A stretch of 64,000 nt of DNA, from the NCBI RefSeq assembly GCF_021278985.1, contig NZ_CP082833.1:2852001-2916000 (forward strand), read 5' to 3'. This stretch comes from Citrobacter rodentium NBRC 105723 = DSM 16636 (GTDB taxonomy: Bacteria > Pseudomonadota > Gammaproteobacteria > Enterobacterales > Enterobacteriaceae). Shown here piece after piece: positions 43,539 to 52,940 of the stretch (position 1 is its first letter; every line of letters starts with the position of its first letter). A program made the translations under genes and the position numbers. Below the pieces are notes generated by a model. It made no database searches. It saw nothing but the letters and a program-made list of their open reading frames with translations, and was not told where the DNA came from.

Positions 43539-44285
43539 GTGTTTATAGGTATCGTTAGCCTGTTTCCAGAAATGTTTCGTGCAATTACCGATTACGGGGT
43601 AACTGGCCGGGCAGTAAAAAATGGCCTGCTGAACATCCAGAGCTGGAGTCCGCGTGACTTCACGCATGACCGGCACCGTACCGTGGACGATCGTCCTTAC
43701 GGCGGCGGACCGGGGATGTTAATGATGGTGCAACCCTTGCGGGACGCCATTCATGCAGCAAAAAGCGCGGCGGGTGAAGGCGCTAAGGTGATTTATCTGT
43801 CACCTCAGGGACGCAAGCTTGATCAAGCGGGCGTCAGCGAACTGGCAACGAATCAAAAGCTGATTCTGGTGTGCGGTCGCTACGAAGGCATAGATGAGCG
43901 CGTGATCCAAACCGAAATTGACGAAGAGTGGTCAATCGGCGATTACGTTCTCAGCGGTGGAGAGCTACCAGCGATGGTACTGATTGACTCCGTTTCCCGG
44001 TTCATTCCGGGGGTTCTGGGTCATGAGGCGTCGGCAACGGAAGATTCCTTTGCGGATGGATTGCTGGACTGCCCGCACTATACCCGGCCTGAAGTGTTAG
44101 AAGAGATGGAAGTACCGGCAGTATTGCTGTCAGGAAACCATGCTGAGATACGTCGCTGGCGTTTGAAACAGTCGCTGGGCCGCACCTGGCTTAGAAGACC
44201 TGAACTTCTGGAAAACCTGGCTCTGACTGAAGAGCAAGCAAGGTTGCTGGCGGAGTTCAAAAAAGAGCACGCGCAGGCAACATAA
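43539..44285 (+). CDS. trmD: tRNA (guanine-N1)-methyltransferase TrmD
   Basis: A protein of 248 residues with GTG start at 43539 (MFIGIVSLFPEMFRAITDYG), preceded by GATGGAG at good spacing; a TTG at 43533 is less likely. It is a SPOUT trefoil-knot enzyme; DDRPYGGGPGMLMM and the SAM site LVCGRYEGIDERV and GDYVLSGGE are visible. It makes m1G37 in tRNAs and prevents +1 frameshifts. Confidence 0.97.
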   Translation: MFIGIVSLFPEMFRAITDYGVTGRAVKNGLLNIQSWSPRDFTHDRHRTVDDRPYGGGPGMLMMVQPLRDAIHAAKSAAGEGAKVIYLSPQGRKLDQAGVSELATNQKLILVCGRYEGIDERVIQTEIDEEWSIGDYVLSGGELPAMVLIDSVSRFIPGVLGHEASATEDSFADGLLDCPHYTRPEVLEEMEVPAVLLSGNHAEIRRWRLKQSLGRTWLRRPELLENLALTEEQARLLAEFKKEHAQAT

Positions 44286-44344
44286 ACATGATGGGATGGC
44301 TTAAGCCCCCGAATATCAGTTTACCCAGGATAAGAGATTAAATT

Positions 44345-44692
44345 ATGAGCAACATTATTAAGCAACTTGAACAAGAGCAGATGAAGCAGGACGTACCTTC
44401 CTTCCGTCCGGGTGATACCGTGGAAGTGAAAGTATGGGTTGTTGAAGGTTCCAAAAAACGTCTGCAGGCATTCGAGGGCGTGGTTATCGCTATTCGTAAC
44501 CGCGGTCTGCACTCTGCATTCACTGTTCGTAAAATTTCCAACGGCGAAGGCGTAGAGCGTGTCTTCCAGACTCACTCTCCGGTAGTTGACAGCATCACTG
44601 TCAAACGTCGTGGTGCCGTTCGTAAAGCTAAACTGTACTACCTGCGTGAGCGTACTGGTAAGGCTGCTCGTATCAAAGAGCGTCTTAACTAA
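44345..44692 (+). CDS. rplS: 50S ribosomal protein L19
   Basis: A protein of 115 residues, MSNIIKQLEQEQMKQDVPSF, with the L19 signature VRKAKLYYLRERTGKAARI near the C-terminus. It sits at the 30S-50S interface. It is the last gene of the operon, followed by a strong terminator. Confidence 0.98.
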   Translation: MSNIIKQLEQEQMKQDVPSFRPGDTVEVKVWVVEGSKKRLQAFEGVVIAIRNRGLHSAFTVRKISNGEGVERVFQTHSPVVDSITVKRRGAVRKAKLYYLRERTGKAARIKERLN

Positions 44693-44722
44693 GATATCGC
44701 TCAGGCGACATCCTGTAAGAGA

Positions 44723-44751
44723 GGGCTGGCCAGATGGCTGGCCCTTTTTTT
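44723..44751 (+). terminator. Terminator of the rpsP-rplS operon
   Basis: GGGCTGGCC, loop AGAT, GGCTGGCCC (nine pairs with two G-T wobbles) followed by seven T. Confidence 0.9.
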
Positions 44752-44820
44752 ATTGACCGGACTGCGCGTGGTATCACGTATCGCAGTCGACGGGTTAAGG
44801 CGTGAATCGCGGGACAGCGC

Positions 44821-45303
44821 TTAAGGTGTACTGATAACCACCGCGACGCGACGGTTTTCTGCGCGGCCTTTCGCGGTCTTGTTGCTGGCGATGGGGTACT
44901 TTTTGCCTAAGCCCTGCGTTGTCAGGTTGCTGCGCGGGATCTGCGCCCCTTCCGCCCACGCATCGGCGACGACGTTGGCGCGCTTCAGCGACAGGGCTTC
45001 GTTGTAGCTCTCTTCGCCGTAATTATCGGTATGCCCGTCCATGCGCGCATGTTTCAGCCCGACCGAGGCCAGCCGTGCGGCCATCGCCTGAATCTGCTGG
45101 CGGCTCTGCGCGCGAAGCGTGTAATCATTTTTATCGAACAGAATCGTGTCTGACATCCCCAAAGACCAGTCTCCCGCTGATTCAGTAAATCCGTAGGTCT
45201 GCATGGCTGCAACCTGCTCAGGGGAAAATTTGCCCTGCGGCGCCTGGCAGCCGGTCAGGAGCAGCGCGGTAAAAATAAAAGGCGATAAAAAACGCGTAAG
45301 CAT
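44821..45303 (-). CDS. yfiB: OmpA-family lipoprotein YfiB
   Basis: A protein of 160 residues. Lipobox LLLTGC with acylated Cys19, then an OmpA-like peptidoglycan-binding domain (DGHTDNYGEESYN, GRAENRRVAVVI). In Pseudomonas and E. coli, YfiB sequesters the periplasmic inhibitor YfiR and so releases the diguanylate cyclase. Last gene of the yfiR-dgcN-yfiB operon. Confidence 0.95.
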   Translation of the reverse strand: MLTRFLSPFIFTALLLTGCQAPQGKFSPEQVAAMQTYGFTESAGDWSLGMSDTILFDKNDYTLRAQSRQQIQAMAARLASVGLKHARMDGHTDNYGEESYNEALSLKRANVVADAWAEGAQIPRSNLTTQGLGKKYPIASNKTAKGRAENRRVAVVISTP

Positions 45304-45323
45304 GGGGGGATTCCTTATTTATT

Positions 45324-46547
45324 TTATTTAATCAGCCGCTCGGCGCGCTGATGTTTAGCCTGATACATATTGCGATCGGCCAGCTCTTGTAATTTTTCTG
45401 CCGAAGCGTGTTCCCACGTCAGGGCATAGCCGATACTCAGCGTCATACTCGCCAGATGACCGTTATGCAGGTCGAAAGGACGGTCGAACGCCTGCGACAG
45501 CGCGGCGCAAATGCGCTGCACTTCATATTCCGAATGTACGCCGTAAAGCACCATCGCAAACTCATCGCCGCCAAGACGATAGGGCTGATGGCGGCTGCCG
45601 CCAAATTCCGCCAGTCGTTTGGCCACTTCGATCAGCACACGATCGCCCGCAGCGTGGCCCCAGGTGTCGTTGACAAACTTGAAGTTATCGCCGTCAAGAA
45701 ATAACAGCGCCGAACTGCTGCGGGCGGCGTCATCGTTCATCAGCGCGTTGATGCTGCTGCGAAAGGCGGCGCGGTTCGCCAGCCCCGTCAGGGGATCGTG
45801 CAGCGCCGTGCGCAGTAGCTGCGTGTTACGCGCCTGCAGACGCAGCTGCCACTCTTCCATTTCATCCAGCAGACTGTTGAAATCCTGGGCAAAGCGGTGG
45901 AACTCTTCGATGCGCTCTTCAGAGACCCGGCGGGAAAAATTACGATTAGTGCGCACATCGTGGACGACATCGGTGATGTTCTGCAACGCCGCGACCACGC
46001 CGCTGTGCAGATGGCGCGTCAGCAGAATGGCAATGCCGGCAGCCAGCAGAATCGAGCCGGTGAGCACCGCCAGCGAGAGCCAGATAAAATGACCGATCAG
46101 GCTGTCGCGCGCCGTTAAACACACCTCGCCGATAATGTCGCCGTTGTGCCAGACCGGCTGGGTGACCGGCAGGGGAAAGAGCCAGCGGCTGATATAGCCG
46201 TTGAGCTTATCGTCTGTCTGCTGCGCGTTATAACGCCAGGCAGCGATGACATTCTCATTTTTATCGCGGACCACAGCGGCGGAAAACTGCCCCTGTCTGC
46301 CGAGCGCCGCTAACGTTTCTGTGGCGGCGGCATCGTCAGCAAAAACGAGCGCGGCTTCCAGACTATGGGTCATGGTGGCCGCCGTCAGTTCGAGATTTTT
46401 TTGCGCATACTGTTTCAGCGTCAGCACCGAGGCGACGCACAGCAGCACCCAGATCAGCGTCATGGTGACCAGCACGCTGATCATGTTAATGCGTCTCAGG
46501 GCCCGCTTAAACGTTGGACGCGTTGTCCGGGAGAGATCCTTATCCAT
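45324..46547 (-). CDS. dgcN: Diguanylate cyclase DgcN (YfiN)
   Basis: A protein of 407 residues. Two transmembrane helices bracket a periplasmic sensor domain (about 50-150), then HAMP and a GGDEF domain with intact RLGGDEFAMVLYG active site. It makes cyclic-di-GMP; in E. coli it responds to reductive and envelope stress, and also inhibits division. It overlaps yfiR by eight bases. Cyclic-di-GMP is also the signal that usually favours adhesin display, which is of interest given the BapA locus. Confidence 0.95.
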   Translation of the reverse strand: MDKDLSRTTRPTFKRALRRINMISVLVTMTLIWVLLCVASVLTLKQYAQKNLELTAATMTHSLEAALVFADDAAATETLAALGRQGQFSAAVVRDKNENVIAAWRYNAQQTDDKLNGYISRWLFPLPVTQPVWHNGDIIGEVCLTARDSLIGHFIWLSLAVLTGSILLAAGIAILLTRHLHSGVVAALQNITDVVHDVRTNRNFSRRVSEERIEEFHRFAQDFNSLLDEMEEWQLRLQARNTQLLRTALHDPLTGLANRAAFRSSINALMNDDAARSSSALLFLDGDNFKFVNDTWGHAAGDRVLIEVAKRLAEFGGSRHQPYRLGGDEFAMVLYGVHSEYEVQRICAALSQAFDRPFDLHNGHLASMTLSIGYALTWEHASAEKLQELADRNMYQAKHQRAERLIK

Positions 46548-47058
46548 GCTTTTTGTTCCGTGCGAGCATCAGTACATCCGGATTCACATGTACGCCGCTG
46601 TGCGTCAGTGAATCCAGATTAACGGCGAACCTGACGTCGTTATTGTTAATAATCAGACAAAAGGCGCTGCCAATAATGCATTCGGTGTTTTGTTCAGCAA
46701 TTAATAACAAAGCTTTAGATGGATACTTATTGGTTAATTGAACCTGGGCCGCCGGAGTTTCGCTGCCGAAATAAATCCCGTCACAGCGTGCGGCCAGCGC
46801 TTCTTGTTCGGTACGAATAATCACGGGGTAATAAGGCAGCGGCGTATCGCTGCTGTCTCCCAGCACGCTGGCGAAACGGGACGATGAGAAAATGCACAGC
46901 CTGGGCGGCCCGGAAAGCGCAGGCCAGCGCGTATAGCTGACGATGCCTGAGACTATCGCCCGCACATTTTTCGCGGCAGCGGGTATTTCCTGAGCGCAAA
47001 CCGGCGTTCCTGCCAGCAACAGTATCAGCAACGCCAGGAGACGGTGAGAACATGACAT
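46540..47058 (-). CDS. yfiR: Periplasmic regulator YfiR
   Basis: A protein of 172 residues with a signal peptide (LLALLILLLAGTPVCAQE) and the YfiR domain (IVSGIVSYTRWPALSGPPRLCIF). It binds the periplasmic part of DgcN and represses it. Cysteines that form stabilising disulfides in the family are present. First gene of its operon. Confidence 0.95.
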   Translation of the reverse strand: MSCSHRLLALLILLLAGTPVCAQEIPAAAKNVRAIVSGIVSYTRWPALSGPPRLCIFSSSRFASVLGDSSDTPLPYYPVIIRTEQEALAARCDGIYFGSETPAAQVQLTNKYPSKALLLIAEQNTECIIGSAFCLIINNNDVRFAVNLDSLTHSGVHVNPDVLMLARNKKHG

Positions 47059-47435
47059 AACGGCACACTCACTCGCATCTTTCGTAGAGCATCAAAATAC
47101 ATCCTTGAATGTTTGTTGCAAAATAACATTATTTTACGGAGTCGTCATTACGCCAAAGCTAATATTGTTTTGTCGTTAGGTTAAATCTTAATGATACCTA
47201 TTATTGCGGGAAGTTCATTTTCTGATGGCGATCATAACGCGCGACAGGCAAATGGGGGGAATTTTCTGGTGTGTAAACTAATTGATACAACTATGGCGAG
47301 TTAAAATGCGCTATCTTAGTGTGATGTAAAGTAATATTTACGTATTTTGGATTGATATCTTTACTCGTTGTGTTATCGTTACGTCATCCTCGCCGAGAGG
47401 AACTATCGCAAACGAGCTAAAACAGGATCGCCATC
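47059..47435 (+). promoter_or_regulatory. aroF control region with TyrR boxes
   Basis: A region of 377 bases without genes; the E. coli yfiL gene is absent here. A strong TyrR box TGTAAA-N6-TTTACG is at 47325-47342 and a weaker TGTAAA-N6-GATACA at 47272-47289, a paired arrangement used by TyrR hexamers for tyrosine repression of aroF-tyrA. The yfiR promoter must also lie here on the other strand but is not obvious. Confidence 0.75.
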
Positions 47436-48506
47436 ATGCAAAAAGACGCGCTGAATAACGTACATATCACCGACGAACAGGTTCTGATGACCCCGGAGCA
47501 ACTTAAAGCGGAATTCTCGCTGAGCCAGTTGCAAGCGGCGCAAATCGCCCGCTCGCGCGAAACCATTTCTGACATCATTGCCGGTCGCGATCCGCGCCTG
47601 CTGGTGGTATGCGGCCCATGCTCTGTTCACGATCCTGAAGCGGCGCTGGAGTATGCTCGTCGATTTAAAGCCCTTGCCGCAGAGGTCAGCGATAGCCTCT
47701 ATCTGGTCATGCGCGTCTATTTTGAAAAACCCCGTACCACCGTCGGCTGGAAAGGGCTAATTAACGATCCTCATATGGATGGCTCCTTTGACGTCGAAGC
47801 CGGTCTGAAGATCGCGCGCCGTCTGCTGCTTGAACTGGTGAATATGGGCCTGCCGCTGGCGACGGAAGCGCTGGATCCGAACAGCCCGCAGTACCTGGGC
47901 GATCTGTTCAGCTGGTCGGCGATTGGCGCGCGCACGACGGAATCGCAGACTCACCGTGAAATGGCCTCTGGCCTGTCGATGCCGGTCGGCTTCAAGAATG
48001 GCACCGATGGCAGCCTGGCGACGGCCATCAACGCCATGCGCGCCGCCGCGCAGTCGCACCGCTTTGTCGGCATTAATCAGGCCGGACAGGTTGCGCTGCT
48101 GCAAACGCAGGGCAACCCGCACGGCCATGTGATCCTGCGCGGCGGCAAAGCGCCGAACTACAGCCCGGCTGACGTCGAACAGTGTGAAAAAGAGATGGAA
48201 CAGGCGGGACTGCGGCCTTCGCTGATGGTAGATTGCAGTCATGGTAATTCCAATAAAGATTACCGTCGCCAGCCAGCCGTGGCGGAGTCTGTGGTTGCGC
48301 AAATTAAAGATGGCAACCGCTCAATCATCGGCTTAATGATTGAGAGTAATATTCATGAGGGTAACCAGTCCTCCGAACAACCGCGCAGCGAAATGAAATA
48401 TGGCGTGTCGGTGACCGATGCCTGCATTAGCTGGGAAATGACGGACGCGTTACTGCGTGAAATTAACAAAGACCTGAACGGTCAGCTGGCGGCGCGCCAG
48501 GTTTAA
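47436..48506 (+). CDS. aroF: DAHP synthase, tyrosine-sensitive
   Basis: A protein of 356 residues, identical in length to E. coli AroF. It has DAHP synthase class I motifs LLVVCGPCSVHDP, KPRTTVGWKG, and SHGNSNKDYRRQP. It condenses phosphoenolpyruvate with erythrose-4-phosphate, the entry to aromatic amino acid synthesis, and is inhibited by tyrosine. It is 10 bases before tyrA. Confidence 0.97.
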   Translation: MQKDALNNVHITDEQVLMTPEQLKAEFSLSQLQAAQIARSRETISDIIAGRDPRLLVVCGPCSVHDPEAALEYARRFKALAAEVSDSLYLVMRVYFEKPRTTVGWKGLINDPHMDGSFDVEAGLKIARRLLLELVNMGLPLATEALDPNSPQYLGDLFSWSAIGARTTESQTHREMASGLSMPVGFKNGTDGSLATAINAMRAAAQSHRFVGINQAGQVALLQTQGNPHGHVILRGGKAPNYSPADVEQCEKEMEQAGLRPSLMVDCSHGNSNKDYRRQPAVAESVVAQIKDGNRSIIGLMIESNIHEGNQSSEQPRSEMKYGVSVTDACISWEMTDALLREINKDLNGQLAARQV

Positions 48507-48516
48507 GAGGTTCGTT

Positions 48517-49638
48517 ATGGTTGCTGAGTTGACCGCATTACGCGATCAAATTGATGAAGTGGATAAAGCGCTGCTGGATTTACTGGCGCGCCGTCTGGAG
48601 CTGGTGGCCGAGGTTGGCGAAGTAAAAAGCCGCTTTGGTCTGCCGATTTACGTCCCGGAGCGTGAAGCTTCAATGCTGGCTTCGCGCCGTGCGGAAGCGG
48701 AAGCGCTCGGGGTGCCGCCGGATCTGATAGAGGATGTGCTGCGCCGGGTGATGCGCGAATCCTACTCCAGCGAAAACGATAAAGGATTTAAAACGCTGTG
48801 TCCTGCGCTGCGTCCGGTAGTCATCGTGGGCGGCGGCGGTCAGATGGGTCGGTTGTTTGAGAAAATGCTCACCCTGTCGGGCTATCAGGTGCGGATCCTT
48901 GAACAGCAGGACTGGGATCGCGCGTCGGAGATCGTTGCGGATGCCGGAATGGTGATCGTCAGCGTACCGATCCACGTAACCGAGCAGGTGATCGCCCGGC
49001 TACCGCGCTTACCCTCCGACTGTATCTTGGTGGATCTGGCGTCGGTGAAAAACGGTCCGCTACAGGCAATGCTGGCTGCGCACGATGGGCCGGTGGTCGG
49101 CCTGCACCCGATGTTTGGCCCCGACAGCGGCAGCCTGGCGAAACAGGTGGTGGTCTGGTGCGACGGGCGGAAACCGGAGGCCTATCAGTGGTTCCTCGAA
49201 CAGATTCAGGTCTGGGGCGCGCGGCTGCATCGCATCAGCGCCGTCGAGCACGACCAGAATATGGCGTTTATCCAGGCATTGCGCCACTTTGCGACCTTCG
49301 CCTACGGCCTGCATCTGGCGGAAGAAAACGTCCAGCTTGAACAACTGCTGGCGCTCTCTTCGCCGATTTATCGCCTGGAGCTGGCGATGGTGGGACGCCT
49401 GTTTGCCCAGGATCCGCAGCTGTACGCCGACATCATTATGTCGTCGGAAAGCAATCTGGCGCTGATTAAACGGTACTACCAGCGTTTTGGCGAAGCGATT
49501 AGCCTGCTGGAGCAGGGCGATAAGCAGGCGTTTATTGCAAGCTTCCGCAAAGTGGAGCACTGGTTCGGGGACTACGCGAAACGGTTCCAGAACGAAAGCC
49601 GCACGTTACTGCGACAGGCTAACGACAGCCGTCAGTAA
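48517..49638 (+). CDS. tyrA: Chorismate mutase / prephenate dehydrogenase
   Basis: A protein of 373 residues. An AroQ-type chorismate mutase (about 1-90) is fused to prephenate dehydrogenase with NAD-binding VIVGGGGQMGRLFEKML and a later VGLHPMFGPDSGS segment. It makes 4-hydroxyphenylpyruvate for tyrosine. It is co-transcribed with aroF. In E. coli pheA would follow next; here a 10-kb catabolic block intervenes. Confidence 0.97.
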   Translation: MVAELTALRDQIDEVDKALLDLLARRLELVAEVGEVKSRFGLPIYVPEREASMLASRRAEAEALGVPPDLIEDVLRRVMRESYSSENDKGFKTLCPALRPVVIVGGGGQMGRLFEKMLTLSGYQVRILEQQDWDRASEIVADAGMVIVSVPIHVTEQVIARLPRLPSDCILVDLASVKNGPLQAMLAAHDGPVVGLHPMFGPDSGSLAKQVVVWCDGRKPEAYQWFLEQIQVWGARLHRISAVEHDQNMAFIQALRHFATFAYGLHLAEENVQLEQLLALSSPIYRLELAMVGRLFAQDPQLYADIIMSSESNLALIKRYYQRFGEAISLLEQGDKQAFIASFRKVEHWFGDYAKRFQNESRTLLRQANDSRQ

Positions 49639-49647
49639 TTTACTCTG

Positions 49648-49671
49648 CTGGTCCGGCGTCGACCGGACCAG
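49648..49671. terminator. Stem-loop between tyrA and the permease pseudogene
   Basis: CTGGTCCGG, loop CGTCGA, CCGGACCAG: nine perfect pairs, 10 bases after the tyrA stop and 12 bases after the convergent permease gene. It lacks a U tract. Confidence 0.55.
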
Positions 49672-49682
49672 CTCCGATTCCT

Positions 49683-51289
49683 CTACTCCTCTTCATCGCC
49701 GGTAAAGTTAGCCTGCGGCAGGCAGGTTCGCTCGCCCCAGTAGTAGATCCCCAGCGACATTACCGCGACCACAACCGTATCCCACGGATGCCCAATCATC
49801 CCTGTACCGCCAAAGCTGCCGAGCCAGGAGAAGAGTATGATCAGCGCGTAAAAGGCGATGAGCCACAGGGACGATTTTACCTGCTGCGCTAGGCTTACGG
49901 TGTGTACCGGCACTTTTGTTTTGCACAGCACGTAGATGACAAACATCACAATCTGCAGCCCCAGCAGCCATGACAGCGTTCCCCAGCCTGACCAGAATAC
50001 AATCAGCGCCGAAATCACAAACGACAGCGGGCCGATAATTCCGAAGGCGCGCACGCGAAACGGGCGCGGCAGATCCGGTGCGTTACGGCGCAGTCCCGCC
50101 GCCGTGACCGGCGCGATGGCGTAGCTCAGCACCAGCGCCGCCGAGACCACGCTGATCAGTTGCTCCCACGACGGGAAGGGTAGCGTCCAGAAGATAGACA
50201 ACCCGAAAGTCAGCCACAGTGCCGGACGCGGAATGCCGGACTCTTTATCAATATGGGTGAACGCTTTAAAAAAGGTGCCAGCTTTGGCCCAGCCATAAAT
50301 CACGCGCGGCGTGGCGTTCATATAGATATTGCCGGTGCCGCTGGGGGAGACAATCGCGTCGCACACCACCATAAACGCCAGCCAGCCCATACCGAGCGTA
50401 ATGGCGATATCCCGGTATGGCAGCGAGAATTGCTTACTGATTTCCGCCCAGCCGCTACCCAGCATGTCGGTCGGTATACTGCCAAGAAACGCCAGTTGCA
50501 GCAGTACATAAATGATCGTCGACAGCACTACCGATAAAATCAGCGCCACCGGGATCGTCCGCTGTGGGTTCTTTACCTCACTCGCCACCGAGATAATCGG
50601 CGTCAGCCCCAGATAGGCAAAGATGATCCCCCCGCGCTGATCGCTGCCTCAACGCCCGACATGCCAGACGGCGCAAATCCCTGAACGTGCAGGTTTTCAG
50701 GTTTGAAAAAAGTAAACAGGGTCACGACGACCGCCAGAGGCACCAGAAACTTCAGAATACTGATGATGTTGTTGGAGCGGGCGAACGTTTTTACGCTGTA
50801 GTAATTCAGGCCGAAGAAGAAACATAGCAGCAAAAACTGCACCACCCAGCCCAGCAGCGTCGGGGCGCTCGAGCCTGGTTGGGTCAGCATTGGGAACCAT
50901 GCCGCCGCATACTGGCGTGCGGCGACAATCTCAATGGAGATCAGACTGGAAAACGCAATCAGCGTAATAAATCCAAGCAGATACCCCATCAGTTCGCCGT
51001 GGGAAAATACCGGATAACGGATAATCCCCCCGGCGCGAGGCAGCGCCGCCCCCAGCTCACAATAGACAATCCCCAACAGCAGAACGGCAATTCCGCCGAT
51101 GACCCATGAGGCAATGCCCGCAGGCCCGGCAATGGATGCCACATGGCTTGCGGCAAACAGCCAGCCGGAACCAAAGATGGCCCCGAGACCAATAAACGTC
51201 AGGTCGGTTAGCGTCAGCTGCTTTTTAAATTTCCCCGACTCAACAACGCGGGACTGTGTTTGGTGCGTAGAGTGAATCGTCATGGTCAT
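49683..51289 (-). pseudogene. APC family amino acid permease, frameshifted in a G tract
   Basis: The N-terminal part (51289 down to about 50,650; 210 residues matching from MTMTIHSTHQTQSRVVESGK) and C-terminal part (down to 49683) are one permease split by a -1 change. At 50,630-50,635 six C on the plus strand give codons GCG GGG GGA TC; seven would give AISAGG then IIFAYLGLTP, the usual continuation. Corrected length is about 535 residues with 12 membrane helices, GLGAIFGSGWLF near residue 35. It should import the substrate of the neighbouring pathway (hydroxyproline or proline-like). The event may be a real mutation, phase variation, or a sequencing error. Confidence 0.85.
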
Positions 51290-51294
51290 GCCCT

Positions 51295-52929
51295 TCAGTC
51301 AACAGAGGGGGAAATGGCTTCCCGGGTCCACTGCCCGTTAATCAGGCGCAGCAGGTTCAGAGGGTTGGCATCCTGGACCGCAGGCGGCAGCAGCGCGGCG
51401 GGCACGTTTTGCAGGCATACCGGGCGTAAAAAACGCTCGATGGCTTTGGTCCCTACCGAGGTGCCGCGTGAGTCAGTGGTGGCGGGCCACGGACCGCCGT
51501 GCACCATTGCGTCGCATACCTCCACGCCGGTCGGGTAACCGTTAAACAGCACGCGTCCCGCTTTTTCACTGAGGGCAGGCAGCAAGCGCTGCGCCAGTGG
51601 CCCGTCATCCGATTCCGCGTGAACCGTCGCCGTCAGTTGGCCCTGAATGGCGCGCAGAATAGCGTGCAGCTCTGCCTCGTCCGCCACCTCTGCCAGCACC
51701 GCCAGCGGGCCAAACACCTCATGCTGGAGCAGCGGATCCTGCGCCAGCAGCAGCGAAGCCGGAGCCTGATACAGCCGGGCCTGCGCGCGACCGGCAACAG
51801 ATTCGTCGCAGCCTGCCAGCCGCTGAATATCCGCATGCGCCTCAAACGCACTGACGCCTTCCTGGTAATGGGCAAGCGTCGGCGCATTCAGCATTGTCTG
51901 CGGCGGCGCCTGGTTCACCGCCTCCTTCAGCGCCTGGTTCACCGCCTCCTTCAGCGCCTGTATGAAGCGGGGAGCGCCTTCGCCGCGTAAAATCAGGATC
52001 AGCCCCGGTTTGGTACAAAACTGCCCGCAGCCGAGGGTAAAGGAGGACACCAGCTCATTCGCCAGCGTTTCTGCCCGGTTGACCAGCGCCTGCGGCAGAA
52101 TAATCAGCGGGTTAATGGCCGACATTTCCGCAAACACCGGGATCGGCTGCGCACGCTGCTGGGCCAGTTGCCAGAGCGCCTTGCCGCCGCGCAGCGAACC
52201 GGTAAAACCGACCGCCTGAATTGCCGGATGGCGAACCAGCTCCGCGCCAATGTCGGTGCCGAAAATCATGTTAAAAACGCCCGGCGGCAGACCGCATTTC
52301 TCTACCGCGCGGGTTATCGCCTGGGCCGTCAATTCCGCCGTCGCCATATGGCCGGGATGGGCTTTTACCACTACCGGGCAGCCTGCCGCCAGCGCGGAGG
52401 CGGTATCGCCCCCCGCCGTGGAGAAGGCCAGCGGGAAATTGCTGGCGCCGAATACCGCCACCGGACCGAGCGCGGTCAGATACTGGCGCAGATCCGGGCG
52501 CGGTAAAGGCGTGCGGGCAGGAAGCGCGGTATCAATACGCACGCCAAAGGCATCGCCCCGACGTAGCACCCCAGCAAACATCCGCAGCTGATTGCTGGTA
52601 CGGGCGCGCTCTCCCTGCAGCCGTGGCAGCGGCAGCGCCGTCTCCTGGTGGGCTATAGTGAAAAAGTCCTCGCCGAGTAAATCCAGCTCATCGGCGAGAG
52701 TGTCGAGAAAGCGGGCGCGCACCTCTGGCGATGTCTGCGAATAGAGCGGAAACGCCTGTTCAGCCGCCAGCGCCGCAGCGGCGGCCTCCTCGCGGGAGGC
52801 CGGGTAAAAACGGTGGCCGGTCGGTTCGCCGTCGGCGGCGCGCAGGCCCGGCAGCGTTGCCTCACCGCTTGCCACGCGGCGTCCGGCGATAAACTGCTGA
52901 CCTGATACGAAGAGAGGTAAAGTCATCAT
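51295..52929 (-). CDS. Alpha-ketoglutaric semialdehyde dehydrogenase (NADP-type aldehyde dehydrogenase)
   Basis: A protein of 544 residues. Aldehyde dehydrogenase fold with Asn164 (FGASNFPL), Lys189, general base Glu268 (FAEMS) and nucleophile Cys305 (GQFCTKPG). The long, His/Ala-rich version with this motif set matches the hydroxyproline and pentose pathway KGSA dehydrogenases. It would oxidise alpha-ketoglutaric semialdehyde to alpha-ketoglutarate, the last pathway step. Oddity: residues 325-340 are an exact duplication of ALKEAVNQ. It lies 11 bases after the deaminase gene and six bases before the permease. Confidence 0.88.
   Translation of the reverse strand: MMTLPLFVSGQQFIAGRRVASGEATLPGLRAADGEPTGHRFYPASREEAAAAALAAEQAFPLYSQTSPEVRARFLDTLADELDLLGEDFFTIAHQETALPLPRLQGERARTSNQLRMFAGVLRRGDAFGVRIDTALPARTPLPRPDLRQYLTALGPVAVFGASNFPLAFSTAGGDTASALAAGCPVVVKAHPGHMATAELTAQAITRAVEKCGLPPGVFNMIFGTDIGAELVRHPAIQAVGFTGSLRGGKALWQLAQQRAQPIPVFAEMSAINPLIILPQALVNRAETLANELVSSFTLGCGQFCTKPGLILILRGEGAPRFIQALKEAVNQALKEAVNQAPPQTMLNAPTLAHYQEGVSAFEAHADIQRLAGCDESVAGRAQARLYQAPASLLLAQDPLLQHEVFGPLAVLAEVADEAELHAILRAIQGQLTATVHAESDDGPLAQRLLPALSEKAGRVLFNGYPTGVEVCDAMVHGGPWPATTDSRGTSVGTKAIERFLRPVCLQNVPAALLPPAVQDANPLNLLRLINGQWTREAISPSVD
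51910..51957 (-). repeat. 24-bp exact tandem duplication in the aldehyde dehydrogenase gene
   Basis: Copies at 51910-51933 and 51934-51957 are identical at every base, adding eight residues in frame in a surface-helix region of the protein. Confidence 0.9.
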
Positions 52930-52940
52930 CCCTCCCGCTC

